From assembly GCA_963575745.1 (NCBI GenBank), contig CAUYUJ010019073.1, forward strand, positions 62,001-126,000: a DNA stretch of 64,000 nucleotides, read 5' to 3'. This stretch comes from Prorocentrum cordatum (taxonomy: Eukaryota > Sar > Dinophyceae > Prorocentrales > Prorocentraceae). Shown piece after piece: positions 18,183 through 29,784 of the stretch (the stretch's first letter is position 1; every line of letters starts with the position of its first letter). Below the pieces are notes generated by a model, which was not told where the DNA came from, searched no databases, and saw only the letters and a list, made by a program, of their open reading frames with translations. The translations under genes and the position numbers were made by a program.

Positions 18183-19999
18183 TCAACATAGCATCGCCAT
18201 GCCTCCTGGTACTTCGAGCTGCTCTCCACTAAGTGCGACCACGTTGGCCGCAGCTGCCCTCCACCCGTCCCACTGGATGTGCGGGGGGTGCCCGTTCCTA
18301 GGTATATCGTCCCCGTAGATGGACTGCAGGAACTGCACCAGGTGCTCGTGGGACCACCCCGACTCGTCTGTCACCTCTCCCACGACTTCCCTTCCCCACA
18401 CCTGGGTGTGGGCCACCCAGAGGGAGTAGACTGAATGACCCCACTCGATCAGGAAGTTGACCAACTCGCGGACAGGGCCCCTCGACTGCTCCCCACCGAG
18501 ACGGCGGGTGGAGCACGTGGGTAATGGGGGTGCAATGGGTGGTGGAAGAGCCGGTCGGAAAGGCTGTGAGCACCTCCTCCGTCTGTGCCTTCTTGCGGGG
18601 GCAGAGCGAGCTATGCGCTGCCTTCGGCCGTTGCCGTGGGCGGGTTGGAGCTTGCGGCTGGCACTGGGCTGTTTGGGGAAAGACGCGCTGACATGTCGTA
18701 GATGCCCCATGCCTCTGAGGTCTCGCTTGTGGCTGGCCTCTCGGTGGGGAAATCTGGGTATATCTCGTTGGAGCATAGGTCCAGTACCCGGTCGAGGGCG
18801 CTAGGGGCAATGTCCCAGATGTGCACCAGGCACCTCCTGCAGGCCCAGCTGGCATTCCACTGCCTCTTGGCCCACAGTGATGGCATCGCGCCCCACGGAG
18901 GGAGACCTGTCAGCGCATTGCGGTCCGCGTCCGACTCTGCGCGCCATATGAAACAGCCCAAGGCGGGCGCGCCTGGCGGCCACTCAAGCAAGGGGGAAAA
19001 GGGGGGACAGAAGTCACAGGTGGCTGAGTAGCATTTGGTCAGGTGCACTTCAGTACCGAACCTGCCGTCGGTGAGCCTGTGTGGCGGGAGTGTGGTGCCC
19101 GCGCTGGCTGGGCGGCACTGGCGAGTCGTACGTAGGACGAGCTCCTTGAAGGTTGGGGCAGCAGCCACTGGTGTCACTCTGGCCCCCAGCGGCAGTCGGG
19201 CCAAGGAGGGGAGTGTCCTGGCCCTTTTCTGAGCGCGGTTCTCGTCCAGTCTGCGCTTGTGCTCCTGTAGCCACTGCATGGACCTCCTGCAGTTGCGCTC
19301 TGTCGCGTCGGGTTCAGGGAGGAGTATCCCTCTCTTCTCCAGCGAGCTGACCCAGCATTGCTGGCAGAGCCATCTGCAGTTCTTGCCCTCCGCGCACGCC
19401 TGCGCCCGGCTCTGGGCTAGCAGCTCCCTCGCGTAGTCGTCTTCCCAGGCGCCTGCTGTACCACTTAGCCCGACACTGGTGCATCCGTCGCAGTTATAGG
19501 TGGCGTCCTTCTGCTGCCTGCAGAAGCGCCGGCCACGCACGAACGAGGGGAACAGTGCGGTCGCTGGGGCCGGGGAGGCAGGGATGTCCCCGTCGAGTCG
19601 GTGGTTGGAGAATGCCGTCCCTCCTCCAATTTACTGGAGGTCGGCCATGGTTTCAGGGCTGCCCAGTCCAATCTCTGACCCCGCCAGGGCTGTGTGCAGC
19701 TGGCAGATGGAGCACCCTCCACTGTTTAGCTGCGTGACATCGGCAGGCCGGACCAGAGACTCCAGCACGCGTAGGGGAGCCTCCAGGGTGAAGTCGTGCG
19801 CCTGCACCCCTGCCCATGTCTTTGGACAATTACGCTTGCGGGCAATCTCGTGGTGATGGGCATAAGTGGCCAAGGTGCTAGTGTGGTGCATGACCTCAGC
19901 TAGCTTGGTGTGGAGGGTGGCGGGGTCCGTGAGCTGGGAACCCACGTCTCTGCGAACTGGGTGCAGAACTCCTTGTGAGCCTCCTGCCACGGCAGGCAC
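18183..19999 (-). pseudogene. Cys-rich C-terminal region of the LINE protein
   Basis: Several overlapping minus frames (18183-18776, 18611-19540, 19631-19999) carry pieces of one protein. The clearest, 18611-19540, has many paired cysteines (NCDGC near residue 17, CRWLCQQCW near 55, CDFC and CRRC further on), suggesting two zinc-binding clusters. It also has LDRVLDLCSNEIYPDFPTE. The final piece (17681-18229) is acidic and Pro-rich and runs without a stop into copy 1 at 17721. No named family is recognised. The region follows the helicase with no gap and is probably its C-terminus. Confidence 0.5.
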
Positions 20000-20147
20000 A
20001 GGCCCATCATGGCCTCAAGAATGTCGCCCGTGGCCTCAGGGCACGGGAAAGGCCAGAGTGTGGCGCGTGGTTCGCGCAGCTGTAGCACCATCACCACTAG
20101 TAGCACTCTGAGCGTGGGTGGGTTGAGGGGCTGCTTGTCGTCACTAA

Positions 20148-23100
20148 CTAGGGTCTGAGTGACACCTGCATCGATCTTATCGGGCTGGAGTAGGGCATGC
20201 AGGTTCTCCATTCCTGGGTGCGCCCTGCGGCGTCTGCATCGGTAAGTGGAGCTGCTCCAGGCCGCAGGAAACTGTGGGAGCGCGCCCTTGGGAGTGCAGC
20301 GGCTGGAGGCCTTGGGGCGGCGGTTGCACCCGACCTTGTGGGGCAGCGGCGGGAGCGATTCGCATGCGACGCCCAGCTGCTCGTCGTGCCACGGCGTGCC
20401 CAGACCAAGAAACCAAACCAGAACACTAGGTTGCTGGCGTCAATCCCGACCTCCACGTCCAAGCAGTAGCCAAGGTGACTCCAGGCTTTCCTGTCTAGGC
20501 TGCCGGGCTGCCTGGGGGTGGCCCCCATGTGCCACTGGCGGGGGTGCAGGCCGGACACTGTGTAAAAAAGAATGGCCATCATAGGGTCGTCCACCAACTT
20601 CTTTATGCTATCCGAGAGAGCAGCAGCCAACTTGTCCCAAGAGTACTGGGGATCGAGTGGTGCCGCGATGCGGTCTGCGAAGGAGCTCTCCATTCTGGTC
20701 TTGGCCTTCTTGATTGCGTCGCCCAGGCCCTTTACGCTGTCGTCCCCGGTGTGGGCGGGAGCAGCGGGGATCCATGACTCGAGGTCCGGGATGGGGTCAA
20801 ACTCCTGATCAGTGTATAACGTGGTTATGCTGCCCAGGTTGTCCCCCTGGAAGCGTACCCATAGCTTGGCCATCCCCCCGTATTCGGAGAGCTCCCCAAG
20901 GTGCGCTCCAATGGCGGTGCTGAACATCCTTCCGTCCCCGATTATGACTACTTTGGAGGTGGCCCGCGTGATGGCGACGTGAACCCTGTTGGGGGTGTCC
21001 ATAAAGCCCTAGTCGTGCCAAGAGTTGGAGCGCGTGGTAAGGTAGATCACGACGTCAGCCTCCCCCCCTTGGCTCGAGTCAACGGTGGAAATGGTGAGTC
21101 TGCCGTTGGCGAGGTACTCCTCCGCGACCTGACGTAGCCCTTGAAAACGAAGGTCGATTCCATTGAGGGGGGAACTCCATTGCTCGAACACGCTCTCGTG
21201 GCCTTTGTGCTCGCCTACTCGCTCGGGGGGAAGAGAGGTGTAGCCGTTTGCTCTGATTGCCTCGCCTCTGCCGCCCCCTTTCTCCCTGGACTTGGGCTGA
21301 CCAAGGGCGCCGCTGATGTTGCGCCCTGACTGGGGCCAGCCGTTCTCGAGCACAGCGCACTGCAGTTGATAGCCATACACCACGAGGACTGTGGCCCCCT
21401 TTTCCATGGCCGGCAGGAGCGCCCGGACGATGTCCACCGTCTGCGCAGCCTCTGGGAGATTAGCGAACCATGCGTGGAGGTTGGACGAGACCTCAAGTGA
21501 GAGGTTGTCGACCAGAAGGAACCGATGCCTCTCCTCCAGGCGCTGTGTAGGGGGCTGCAGGTCCCTCAGAAGGTCCCCCAGGTCCTCCGGGGTGGACTTG
21601 GTGGCCCTGGCCAGCTTGATGAGCCGTGCACCGTCCCAGGGCAGTATCTGCTGCCATGGTAGTCCCGTCACCAGTGGCCTTTGCCTGAGGGGGTCGGTGA
21701 GACCTGTCTTGATCGCCTTGTTGTAGAAGACCACGTTGGGCCAGGAGAGCAGAGGGGGCGCATGCGGTAGCAGAGGGTCAGTTGTACCACCGCAGGGGGT
21801 GCCCTCACCCAGCGCATGGTGTAGTCGGTCGGATGTCGAGAGGCACAGGCCGGTCGGCCGCCTTCCTGGAGAGGACGGTTGGGGGGAGCTGCTAGGGATC
21901 GCCGATCAGCAAAAGGTGCCCGCCAGAGCGCATGACGCTCACGAGGGACATTGCAGCCATCAGTTCGTGCGCCTGTCCTGCCTCGTCGATGATGAGTAGG
22001 GCAACGGGGGAAGCAAGTTTGAGGGATTCAGCCGCTTCGTGCGTTGCAATGATCATCTTGGCGCCCCTCAGTAACTGCGCACGGAAGGTGGTGAATTCCT
22101 TGGAAGGTCCGCTCAGGCGTGGGCGGCGGTTGTGCGTTCTATAGAAGTGCCCCCCGGGTGTGAGGTGGGAGAGCTTAGGTACCACCCGTGTGTCCTTTGC
22201 CAGCCTGACGCACCTGTTGGGGAAACCTGTTTCGGGCGCCAACCTGCCCCCTTCGTACGCCTCCCCTAAGCCGATTGCGGGCTGCTCAGCGGCTGTGTTT
22301 GACCCAGCCGTGAGGGCCGCTGCATGTCCCTTCGGAAGCGAGCTCGCCCAGGCGTCCATCGTGGCCACTGAGAAGAGTGTTTTGCCGGTCCCTGGGGGCC
22401 CATGAACCACTGTGACATGGTGTAGCATGGTGGCGACCAGAGCCCTGCTAGCGTCTTCATTGAGCCGGTGTCGTAGAGCAGCGTCGCCCAGGTTGGCGAC
22501 GGGGGGAAGGCTCCTGACCCGCTGGAGCACCTGACCTGTAGCACCCTCGACCTCGTCGTCTGTGAATGGGGAGTCAGATGGTCCCTCGCACTGCTGTGCC
22601 TGCTGTGCCGCGCCGTCCATCTCGCTTGTGGGGGGGATACGGACCTTGGCCTCGATGGTGGCTCTTGCCCTGGAAAGAAGGGAGCTGCTGCCCATCCTGG
22701 TGTTCTCCACTTCGTTCACCCGCGCCCTGTCCTCTTTGTCGATGGCACGGTGGTTGAGCAGGAAAGTGAGGACGTCGAGCGGTGAGCCCACCAGAACGTC
22801 TGGAGCCTGCTGTAGCTTGTACATCTCACTGACGGCGTTACAGGTTCTCCAGTATTGTAACTTGGATGGGGCCTTGTCCAATCGATACAAAACGTCGCCT
22901 TCCTTGCCAGACTCCGCGGTCGCACCGTCTAAGAGTAGCTCCTCAGCATGATTGGAGTCGCACCATGCCAGGGCTTGGTTGGTGGGGTACTTGGAGCCTG
23001 CCCTTAGGTCTGAGGACGTCGCACTCATTGCGGGGAATGGCGCCACCGAAGTCCGGTGGCCACACGAGTCTGAGAGTGGTGATCTGGTCCTCCGTTGGGC

Positions 23101-23157
23101 CGGTGAGACTGAGAAGCAATGTACGTGACTGAGCGTCCATACCACCCTCCACACCAC
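20148..23157 (-). pseudogene. UPF1-like superfamily 1 helicase, broken
   Basis: The motifs run in order. Walker A HGPPGTGKT is at residues 252-260 of the 421-residue piece 23157-21892. Motif Ia (TAGSNTAAEQ) follows, then Walker B with LLIIDEAGQAHE and LLLIGDP. The piece 21734-21009 has VDSSQGGEADVVIYL (motif V) and 21002-20148 has RVHVAITRATSKVVIIGD (motif VI). These are hallmarks of the UPF1/SF1B group of ATP-driven RNA/DNA helicases. Breaks: a TAG directly after GDP (21892-21894), a one-base frame change between 21891 and 21735, and a second in-frame TAG at 21009-21011. It lies immediately 3' of the RNase H region on the same strand and is probably part of the LINE polyprotein. A captured separate gene is the alternative. 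Confidence 0.8.
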
Positions 23158-24136
23158 GTAGCATCAGCTTGAACTCGACTGGCCAATGCAGGTGCAACAG
23201 CTGCCTCCCTTCCTGCGGGGGGAAGGCGTTGCGGAGGTTGTACTTGTCTAGAATGTGGCAGGTGGACTGCTCGCTGATGGGGGTGACAGCCACCTCCAGG
23301 GCACAGCTCTTTTTGCGATCCAAATCTGTTCTGGCCTTTGCGGAGCCGTCCCAAACTGTCTCAGTGGCTGCCATGTGCTCGGTCCAGGCTAACCTGCAAA
23401 GAGCACTGCCCCTTTGTCGTAGATCCTGCCCCCAGTGCTTTGGCAGGTTGACTGCATAGGGGACTGCACCAAGGGGGGGTTGGAGGCGGAATTGCGCACC
23501 TGGGCTGTCCGCAGGTATGGCAAATAGCCGCATGACGGCCTCGGCCGCCGTGTCCGCAGGGGAGTCGGGCGTCGTCAGGCTGGCCTGGTGGGAAACGTTG
23601 CCTGCCCAGTTGTCCTCGTCCCCTAGAGGCTGTCCTGCACGATCCACTGGGTCCAAAGAAGAAGCCCTACTGGAGCCAGCGCGTCTCTGCTTCTGAGTCG
23701 GTGCTGCGTACGGCCCGCCTGCTGCGGCTGGGTTAGGGGGGAGCGGGTCGGTGCCCCCCCATGCCCCGTTGGTGCGCCCCGTGCTGGCCCCCCAACCAAA
23801 ACGGCATAGCCTGGGAGGTCGGAGGTCCGCTGAGTGCACGGTGTCGGTGGAGATGGCGAAGTTGAGCTCGTCGTCTCGTAAGGGGAAGTTGACTGGTACA
23901 TGATCCCAGTCCTCGGGAAAGGCCCAGCCCGGTACACGCGCACAGCTGCCGTCCTTGACTGGGCCAGGGAATTCCCAGCCTGGCCATTTTGGTCTCTCAA
24001 CGTTGAGCCCTGTCACGCTGTCTGTAGTCGATCCCTGGGTCCTGTTCCAGAGGTTGCCTTGCCCAGTGTATAATCTGGGGTCAGGCCAACCGGTTCCCCT
24101 CTGCTTCGCGGCCTCGCCGAAGTGGCCCCCGCCCAA
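22943..24136 (-). CDS. Helicase N-terminal region with upstream zinc knuckle
   Basis: A 397-residue frame leads towards the helicase core and overlaps it in another frame near 23030-23157, so at least one frameshift lies there. Just upstream (about 24200-24130), a different frame reads a W-C-x2-C-x3-C...H knuckle before GGGHFGEA. The body is mixed, with a Pro/Ala linker and a beta-rich stretch (FKLMLRGVEGGMDAQSRTLL) that could be the 1B-type barrel seen in front of UPF1-like helicases. That identification is inference from position only. The stretch 24137-24521 between this and the RNase H ORF contains further minus-strand fragments rich in Pro and Ser. Confidence 0.4.
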   Translation of the reverse strand: MGGGHFGEAAKQRGTGWPDPRLYTGQGNLWNRTQGSTTDSVTGLNVERPKWPGWEFPGPVKDGSCARVPGWAFPEDWDHVPVNFPLRDDELNFAISTDTVHSADLRPPRLCRFGWGASTGRTNGAWGGTDPLPPNPAAAGGPYAAPTQKQRRAGSSRASSLDPVDRAGQPLGDEDNWAGNVSHQASLTTPDSPADTAAEAVMRLFAIPADSPGAQFRLQPPLGAVPYAVNLPKHWGQDLRQRGSALCRLAWTEHMAATETVWDGSAKARTDLDRKKSCALEVAVTPISEQSTCHILDKYNLRNAFPPQEGRQLLHLHWPVEFKLMLRGVEGGMDAQSRTLLLSLTGPTEDQITTLRLVWPPDFGGAIPRNECDVLRPKGRLQVPHQPSPGMVRLQSC

Positions 24137-24521
24137 GAGGTGCCCCTTGACGGCGCAGAGCTTCTGGCAGATCTCACACCACCAGCACCACTCGTGGTTG
24201 AAGTGTGCCCACCTGAGCCATGGGCATTCCCTGGCGCGGAAGGGTAGGAGAGAGCCCTCTGCGCTTGGGCCCTGCTCGGAGTGCTCGAGGGGGGAAAGGC
24301 CATCTGTTCAAGGGCGCGCCATTGCTCTTCCAACCATTCTGATTGCGCGTAGGGGGGGAAGCAGCCGATAGCTGCGTCACTGGTAAATGTGCGCGCGTAG
24401 GGGGAACTTGAGCCATCGATGCGGAAACACAGACGCCGCGGAATCGAGCACGTCGATCGGATCGAAGCGGGACAGAGTGGGAAGCAGAGGGGGGGGGGGG
24501 GTCATGAGTAGGGAAGCAGCT

Positions 24522-26168
24522 TCAGCTGCAGCAATGGGGCTGCAGAGGTTGATTTCTCGCACGTCGATGCCAGGAAAGTGGGGAGGCTGGGAAGGGGGCA
24601 TTGTCACTCCACTGCATGCGAGAGGCGACAGTGGTAACGCCCTCCCTGCGGAGGGAGTCCGCCCAGTACACCCCAATGGTGGCCAGGCTGTCTGCGGCTT
24701 TGTTCAGGCGGCGCCTGACAGCCTGCCACGTGAGGATCCATCCCGCGCCTTCAACCTGCCCTAAGGCGCCCCCCATCTGATGTGCCAGATGGAGCCTACG
24801 GTATGTGGCGGCGCGGGCCCCATATCTCACGGCAGCTAGGTTGTCGCCCACAATACGAGCCATGCGGGTCGGACTGTTTATGTGGGGAAACAGCGCCAGT
24901 CCTGCTCGGCATCCTGCTACCTCGGCCATCTGGGCATTGTCGCAACCCGGGAGAGCGACAATGGTTATGGCGAGTACCCGGGGTGCCCCGGCGTTGGGGT
25001 TGTGATGCCAGAGGATGGCTCCGGCGCCCGACACCTTTTCACCGCCCCCAAGGATTCTTGCCCCTCCGTCGAAGGTGACCTCGAACGGCCATTGGGTGGA
25101 GTCGGAGTCGGGGAAGGGGGAGTCGCGAACAGTGATCTCGTCACCGGGCTCGAGTCTTGTGTTGGCCGTAAGAGTGGTAGTACGGAGCCTGCACTCCCGG
25201 CAGAAACTGGACGACCAGTAGGCTGCGGGGAAGTTGTCCGTCCTTGGGCAGGGAAACCAGCTTCGGCCTGGAAGCATCCAAGCAGCCCGAGTGTGTGGGG
25301 ACTGCAGGACCACGATCCTGTCCTCTGGTTCATGGTGCCTGGTGACCACCGGGAGCCTGCGGATCTCGCCTCCTGCCCTGCCCGCGCGTCGCTGCGAGCG
25401 TGGCCTAGCAGCACCACAGACCGCCCCTGTCGGGGCGGGACAGGGGCTGCACGTGCGGCATGTGTCTCGCAGGACGGTCCACACTGCAGTCTCGTCGGGA
25501 CCGTTGACCCTTGGGGGGTCATCGCCTCTGTGTTCTTCATCGTCGCTCTCCTCGTGATGATCATCGTCGGGGGTAGCCAACCCGCGCAAGATGAGCCTGG
25601 CGGCGTCGCCTGCCTCGAGAGGGGAGGCTGTGAGGTTGACGCAGTATCTGAAGGAGATCTGATGTAGAATCTTGGCGAGTACTGGCTGGTGTTCGCCCTC
25701 GCTGGCAATGGCTTGGGCGAGGGTCGGAGGGTCGTCTGGCCCTCGCATGGTGCTCCAGACTAGGGCAGCTGCTGGGCACCAGTGCCAGACGCGCTCTGTA
25801 GTCGCCTCGCCCAGCCCACAGAGCGGGCAGCGCCCATAGGGTCCTACTCTGGCGCGTGGCCGTAGTCGCCCACCCGCTTTTACGCATGTGTCCGCCTGCC
25901 CCGTATAAGGGAGTGGTAGCATTTCAGGGGGCAAGGTTTGCCAGAGGGCGAAGGTGCGCGGGCCCGCGCCAAAGCACCTTGTACACCAGGCCGCCCCCTC
26001 GTCGTTCGGCCCGGCGGTGATCCACACTTTGCTGGCAGGCGCCCCGCAGGGGCACCTGTGGGGAATTCTTTCGCCGTCACCTCGGCGTCTTGCCGAGCCA
26101 GGAAGGCCGTCACACAGGATCCTCATCACGTGGTGTGCCGCCGTGAAGGTGGGGCAGTGGCGTAACAA
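24522..26168 (-). CDS. zf-RVT-like knuckle and RNase H of the LINE
   Basis: A 548-residue frame. Residues 114-132 read CPLCG...VWHWCP, the C-x2-C-x(n)-H-x-C pattern of the zinc-binding region that follows RT in many LINEs. A further CRCPCG-like pair is near residues 39-41. After a low-complexity linker, residues 362-500 are an RNase H fold. The four acidic catalytic positions are visible: Asp367 (TFDGGAR), Glu416 (QMAEVAGC), Asp442 (IVGDNLAAV) and Asp493 (NKAADSLA). It would remove RNA from the RNA-DNA hybrid during element replication. The catalytic residues are intact although other parts of the element are broken. Confidence 0.8.
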   Translation of the reverse strand: MLRHCPTFTAAHHVMRILCDGLPGSARRRGDGERIPHRCPCGAPASKVWITAGPNDEGAAWCTRCFGAGPRTFALWQTLPPEMLPLPYTGQADTCVKAGGRLRPRARVGPYGRCPLCGLGEATTERVWHWCPAAALVWSTMRGPDDPPTLAQAIASEGEHQPVLAKILHQISFRYCVNLTASPLEAGDAARLILRGLATPDDDHHEESDDEEHRGDDPPRVNGPDETAVWTVLRDTCRTCSPCPAPTGAVCGAARPRSQRRAGRAGGEIRRLPVVTRHHEPEDRIVVLQSPHTRAAWMLPGRSWFPCPRTDNFPAAYWSSSFCRECRLRTTTLTANTRLEPGDEITVRDSPFPDSDSTQWPFEVTFDGGARILGGGEKVSGAGAILWHHNPNAGAPRVLAITIVALPGCDNAQMAEVAGCRAGLALFPHINSPTRMARIVGDNLAAVRYGARAATYRRLHLAHQMGGALGQVEGAGWILTWQAVRRRLNKAADSLATIGVYWADSLRREGVTTVASRMQWSDNAPFPASPLSWHRRARNQPLQPHCCS

Positions 26169-26686
26169 TTGCCATTTCTCCCCTTGGGAGGGCTGCCATC
26201 TTCTTCCTCGGCTGGCATTCTGGACCCATTATGCGAGGTGTCGGCTGTTCATTTGGGCCCAGGCCGCGGTGTCGGTGACCCTGCCGAAGCGTCTGCCTTC
26301 CAGTAGGTAGGGTTGCTGCTCTGCGAGGAGCAGGGCCCGTGCGGCCGTTCGTTCGGTGATCATCTTAATTCTCAGGGGGACTGCCTCGGGCGCCCGTGCT
26401 GCGCGGGCTCCCCATTTCAGCAGCTTGTTCCATCTGATGCTCGCTCGCTTTAGGACGGTACTGGGCCCCCAGAAGTTAATGCTCTTGCGGCGACCGCACG
26501 AGCCGTCGCGCCGGGGCATCTGGGGCACCCTGCACTTGGAAGCGGATGCCCAGTCCGATCAATACGAAATCAGGGACCCAAGAAGCCCCCGCCAACCCGA
26601 GGGCCGTCCTCAGTTGCGCTCGTAGCTCACGCTCTTGCACCACGTCGGGGGGGGCGCAGTGCGCGGCGCGGGGGGGGCCAGAGAGA

Positions 26687-28216
26687 TCAGGTAGGCGTTC
26701 CAGGCGGCGGCAGTACGGGATGGCGACATCTTGGCAAGGTGCAACGCCAGGGCCCTCTCCCTAATTTTGGGAAAGGGGCGGTTCCACGTGCCTTTGCAGA
26801 GGACCTCCTCTTGCTCTTGGTGAGCCCCCCGTTCTGCGGGGGATCGTCGCCTTCCGCAGCACGAGATACCACCACTGCCCCCAAGTAGGGCCATTGATCT
26901 CTAGCCGCTGAGCCTCCGAAGGGGGTGTGTTCCATAAGGGTGCGCCACCACTCTTGGTTACCAGCTGGGACGAGCGCTGTCTTGAAGGTGCAGTTACAGT
27001 CGCGCTGGCAGGGTGAGCACCGGGTCGGCCCCCAGCTGCCAGCGCGTCTTTCCACGAGTGCCTTGATCAGGCTCCCTGGCGGCCCTGAGATCAGCACGTC
27101 GCCCCCGTCCTGCTCGAAGTGAACGGGTACTTCCTCAAGTGCAGCGCGGAGGGTGGGGGAGTCCTCGGTGCGCATACCCCTGCACGCGTGTGCCTCGACC
27201 AGGAGACCGGCGGCCTTGGCGGCCCAGGGGAGGGCGACGGCGGCGCGTAGCGTCTGCCTCGTTGTGCTAAGAAGGGCGGCGGGGTCATCCACATAGGTCG
27301 GGTCGTCGCCCCCGGTGATGGACGAGATAACGGCGATAAGCGGGTCGTACCCCAGGCTCCACAGAAGGGGAGAGGCGGTTCCCCCCATGCCTACAGACCT
27401 CAGCAGGCGCCGTTCAGGGCCTTGGTATTTCCCCTTACATGTCATCACCCTACTCTCCGATACCAAGGAGTTGAGCGAATGCAGCAGCCACGAGGGATGT
27501 TTCCATCTCCGGAGGAGACTGTCCATCCATTGGAGTGATATTCGCTCAAAGGCTTTATTCTGGTCACAGAAGATTACCGCCGCGCACGGGGCGCCACCCA
27601 CCGCAGACGCAGCCTGCTCGACAAAGTCCTCCACAATTGCTGCGTGTTGTCCGAGGAGCGCAGCCCATCCGGGGCCGGGAGCCTCTGGTGGCTTGGGGGA
27701 AGAGCTCAAGTGTCGGGTGACCTTGGTAATGTTGGGCCCGCATTGGCCACCCCGCTTGGCGGCTTGGTTGGGGCTCAGAAGTGGCTCGACGGCTGGGCAG
27801 AGGAGGTCGGCCAGGGATGCACCGCATAGACGTCGAATGCATGTGGGGAGCTGCAACGGCCTCATGTCATTGGGGCCTTCCGCGCCAGGCTTCTTCCCTA
27901 TCCATACCAAGAGGTCCACGGAGGGCCCTAGCACCTCCTCGATGAGCGATGGATTGAGGTCGGCTGCATACCAGGCTTGGGCATGGAGGCAACCGACGAA
28001 CCTTGCCCCGGGACGATACGCCTCATAGGGTATACCGCCCACCCCCGGTGCGCTCCAGTTGGGTGTGAGGACGGTAGACGCGAGCTTGGCGCACCTGGGT
28101 CTAGGCCTACTGGGGATGTCGACCCCGGGGTGTCCTTGGAAGTAGCGGTCAAGGAGCCTGCCCGCTGAACCTGGTAGGGGGGGGCGGAGTGCCAGATTCC
28201 ACTGCGACTGTTCCAT
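26687..28216 (-). CDS. Non-LTR reverse transcriptase
   Basis: A 509-residue frame. APGVGGIPYEAYR (about 56-68) resembles the conserved segment before the palm. Motif A is FCDQNKAFERI with Asp218. Motif B is GMGGTASPLLW (276-286). Motif C is YVDD at 308-311, the catalytic pair. The thumb region follows with cysteine pairs (CSPCQRDCNC). It copies element RNA into DNA at a nicked target. The start methionine is arbitrary because the reading frame continues upstream into the 28149-29465 frame, overlapping by about 70 bases. The sequence between this and the RNase H ORF (26169-26686) holds minus-strand fragments in other frames. Confidence 0.85.
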   Translation of the reverse strand: MEQSQWNLALRPPLPGSAGRLLDRYFQGHPGVDIPSRPRPRCAKLASTVLTPNWSAPGVGGIPYEAYRPGARFVGCLHAQAWYAADLNPSLIEEVLGPSVDLLVWIGKKPGAEGPNDMRPLQLPTCIRRLCGASLADLLCPAVEPLLSPNQAAKRGGQCGPNITKVTRHLSSSPKPPEAPGPGWAALLGQHAAIVEDFVEQAASAVGGAPCAAVIFCDQNKAFERISLQWMDSLLRRWKHPSWLLHSLNSLVSESRVMTCKGKYQGPERRLLRSVGMGGTASPLLWSLGYDPLIAVISSITGGDDPTYVDDPAALLSTTRQTLRAAVALPWAAKAAGLLVEAHACRGMRTEDSPTLRAALEEVPVHFEQDGGDVLISGPPGSLIKALVERRAGSWGPTRCSPCQRDCNCTFKTALVPAGNQEWWRTLMEHTPFGGSAARDQWPYLGAVVVSRAAEGDDPPQNGGLTKSKRRSSAKARGTAPFPKLGRGPWRCTLPRCRHPVLPPPGTPT

Positions 28217-29784
28217 GGGACATTGTCAATCTGGTTGGGCCTGTCGTGCCATGTGCCGTTGGAGTCCCTGGCGCCCAGGATGGCGTGGGTCTTCTTGCAT
28301 ATCTCCCGCCCTGTTCTGCAGTGGGCCGCGAGGGGGGATCGCTCGGCTCCTGGTCCCAGGTTCTGAGCCACCTGCCCGCATCCTCTGGGGCGAGGTCCTG
28401 ACCGTCCCATCCGTACTCGTGTAACCAAGCTGCTAAGACCCCCACTGGGCGCGTCGCCTCCTGCTTTTGGCTGGCCGCAGCGAGCAGCAGGCCTGGGGGC
28501 GTTCGCGCCCTGTGTGTCCTCCACTTCTTCCACCAGTCGTGCAGCGCCGAGGTGAGGGCGCGCCTGCCGAACCTCATTAGGGTGGGGAGGGTGGGCGGGG
28601 ATGGCTCGTCGTCACGGGGCTCGCTTGGCACGTGGTGTGTCGAGTCGGAGGGATCACGGGAGGGGCCACCATCGTCGTTATCGGAGTGCTGATCGGGGAA
28701 TCCACCCGGGCGGGCAAGCCTAATCCAGTCGGCGGGTTGGATCAGGCCGCTTAAGTCGACGGGCGGGACCCTGAACAAGCGTTCAAGGTGAGCGTAAAGT
28801 TGCCGGAGTTCCACGTGCGCCGCAGTAGGGAGGCCCCTGAGGTCTGCGGCTTTCATGGTGTCGTCCCTTCTGGCTCTCTTCGCGCCCTGAGGTTCGAGCG
28901 AGATGAGGGCGTGGTCTGACAGCGTGACCCTCCAAGATTTCCGGGGCTCGTAAGCGTATATGTGGCTGGCCGGGCAGGCACACATGTCAATCTGAGACTC
29001 ACTATCATTGTCGATTCTAGCGGGGCCATGCATGTGCACCGCCGTCGAGCCGGAGCTGGTCAGAATGTCTCTCAGGAGGGCGGCTGCCTCTACCTCTCCG
29101 TCTCTTGGGTGCTCAAGCTGTAAGTTGAATTCACCTCCCCAATATGTGTCAAGCTGCCCCCACTGCCCCACTGCAGCGGCAATGTCGACTAGGGTATCTT
29201 CCTTCCTGGGGGGGGGAGGTACACTGAGACAAGGCGAATCCTTCTTTCGCCCTGCTGAACAATGGCCGCAACTGCGCAGCCCGGGACCACGTCCTGTTGT
29301 TCCAGGATGGGAGTCCCGTGCGGGAGGACGATACCCACTCCGCCGGCCAGGCCTCCGGTCGGCCCGAGGAAGCCTGGGGAGTCGACTATATCGTCCCGGC
29401 TGGAAACATGGTCTTCCATACCTCGGTCTCGTGCTTGGACCAGCGGGTCTCTTGAATGAGGGCAACCCTGTTATTCATCGTGACTTGCGTCAGTAGTGCG
29501 TGCGTGACCTGGTTCTTGCTGGCAGTGCAGCTTCTGAGGTATCTCAAGTTCCAGCGGCTAAACCTGGGAAGGCTGCCCTGGGGGGTGGCGTTGAGCGCGT
29601 GCATCACGTCGTCGAGCGCGCGGTTGCCGCACCTGCTGTCCCATGTTGGCTGCGCCCAGGGGTCTGCGTGTAGGAGTGACCAGACGCTTCTTGGTCCGCG
29701 TATCTTGCGCTGCCACCTGGCTTCGAGTGCCTCGTCAAGGGCACGTCGTGCCTGCGCCCAGGCAAGCGCGGGCACCCCCGGCAC
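28149..29784 (-). pseudogene. APE-type endonuclease of the LINE, frameshifted
   Basis: Three frames carry consecutive motifs. 29784-29386 ends with ALIQETRWSKHE, the conserved Glu segment. 29419-29189 gives GGVGIVLP and RLVSVYLPP. 29465-28149 gives YWGGEFNLQLE near residue 110 (the usual GGDFN with Asp replaced by Glu) and SDHALISLE near 183. This is the order of apurinic-type endonucleases that nick the target in non-LTR elements. At least two frameshifts are needed to connect them. The rest of the last frame (28870-28149) is a charged linker leading into the RT. Confidence 0.75.

Noticed and set aside
23990-24010. GCCATTTTGG in the helicase region as a leader relic
   Set aside because: Flanking bases do not match the leader, and it lies within coding sequence on the other strand.
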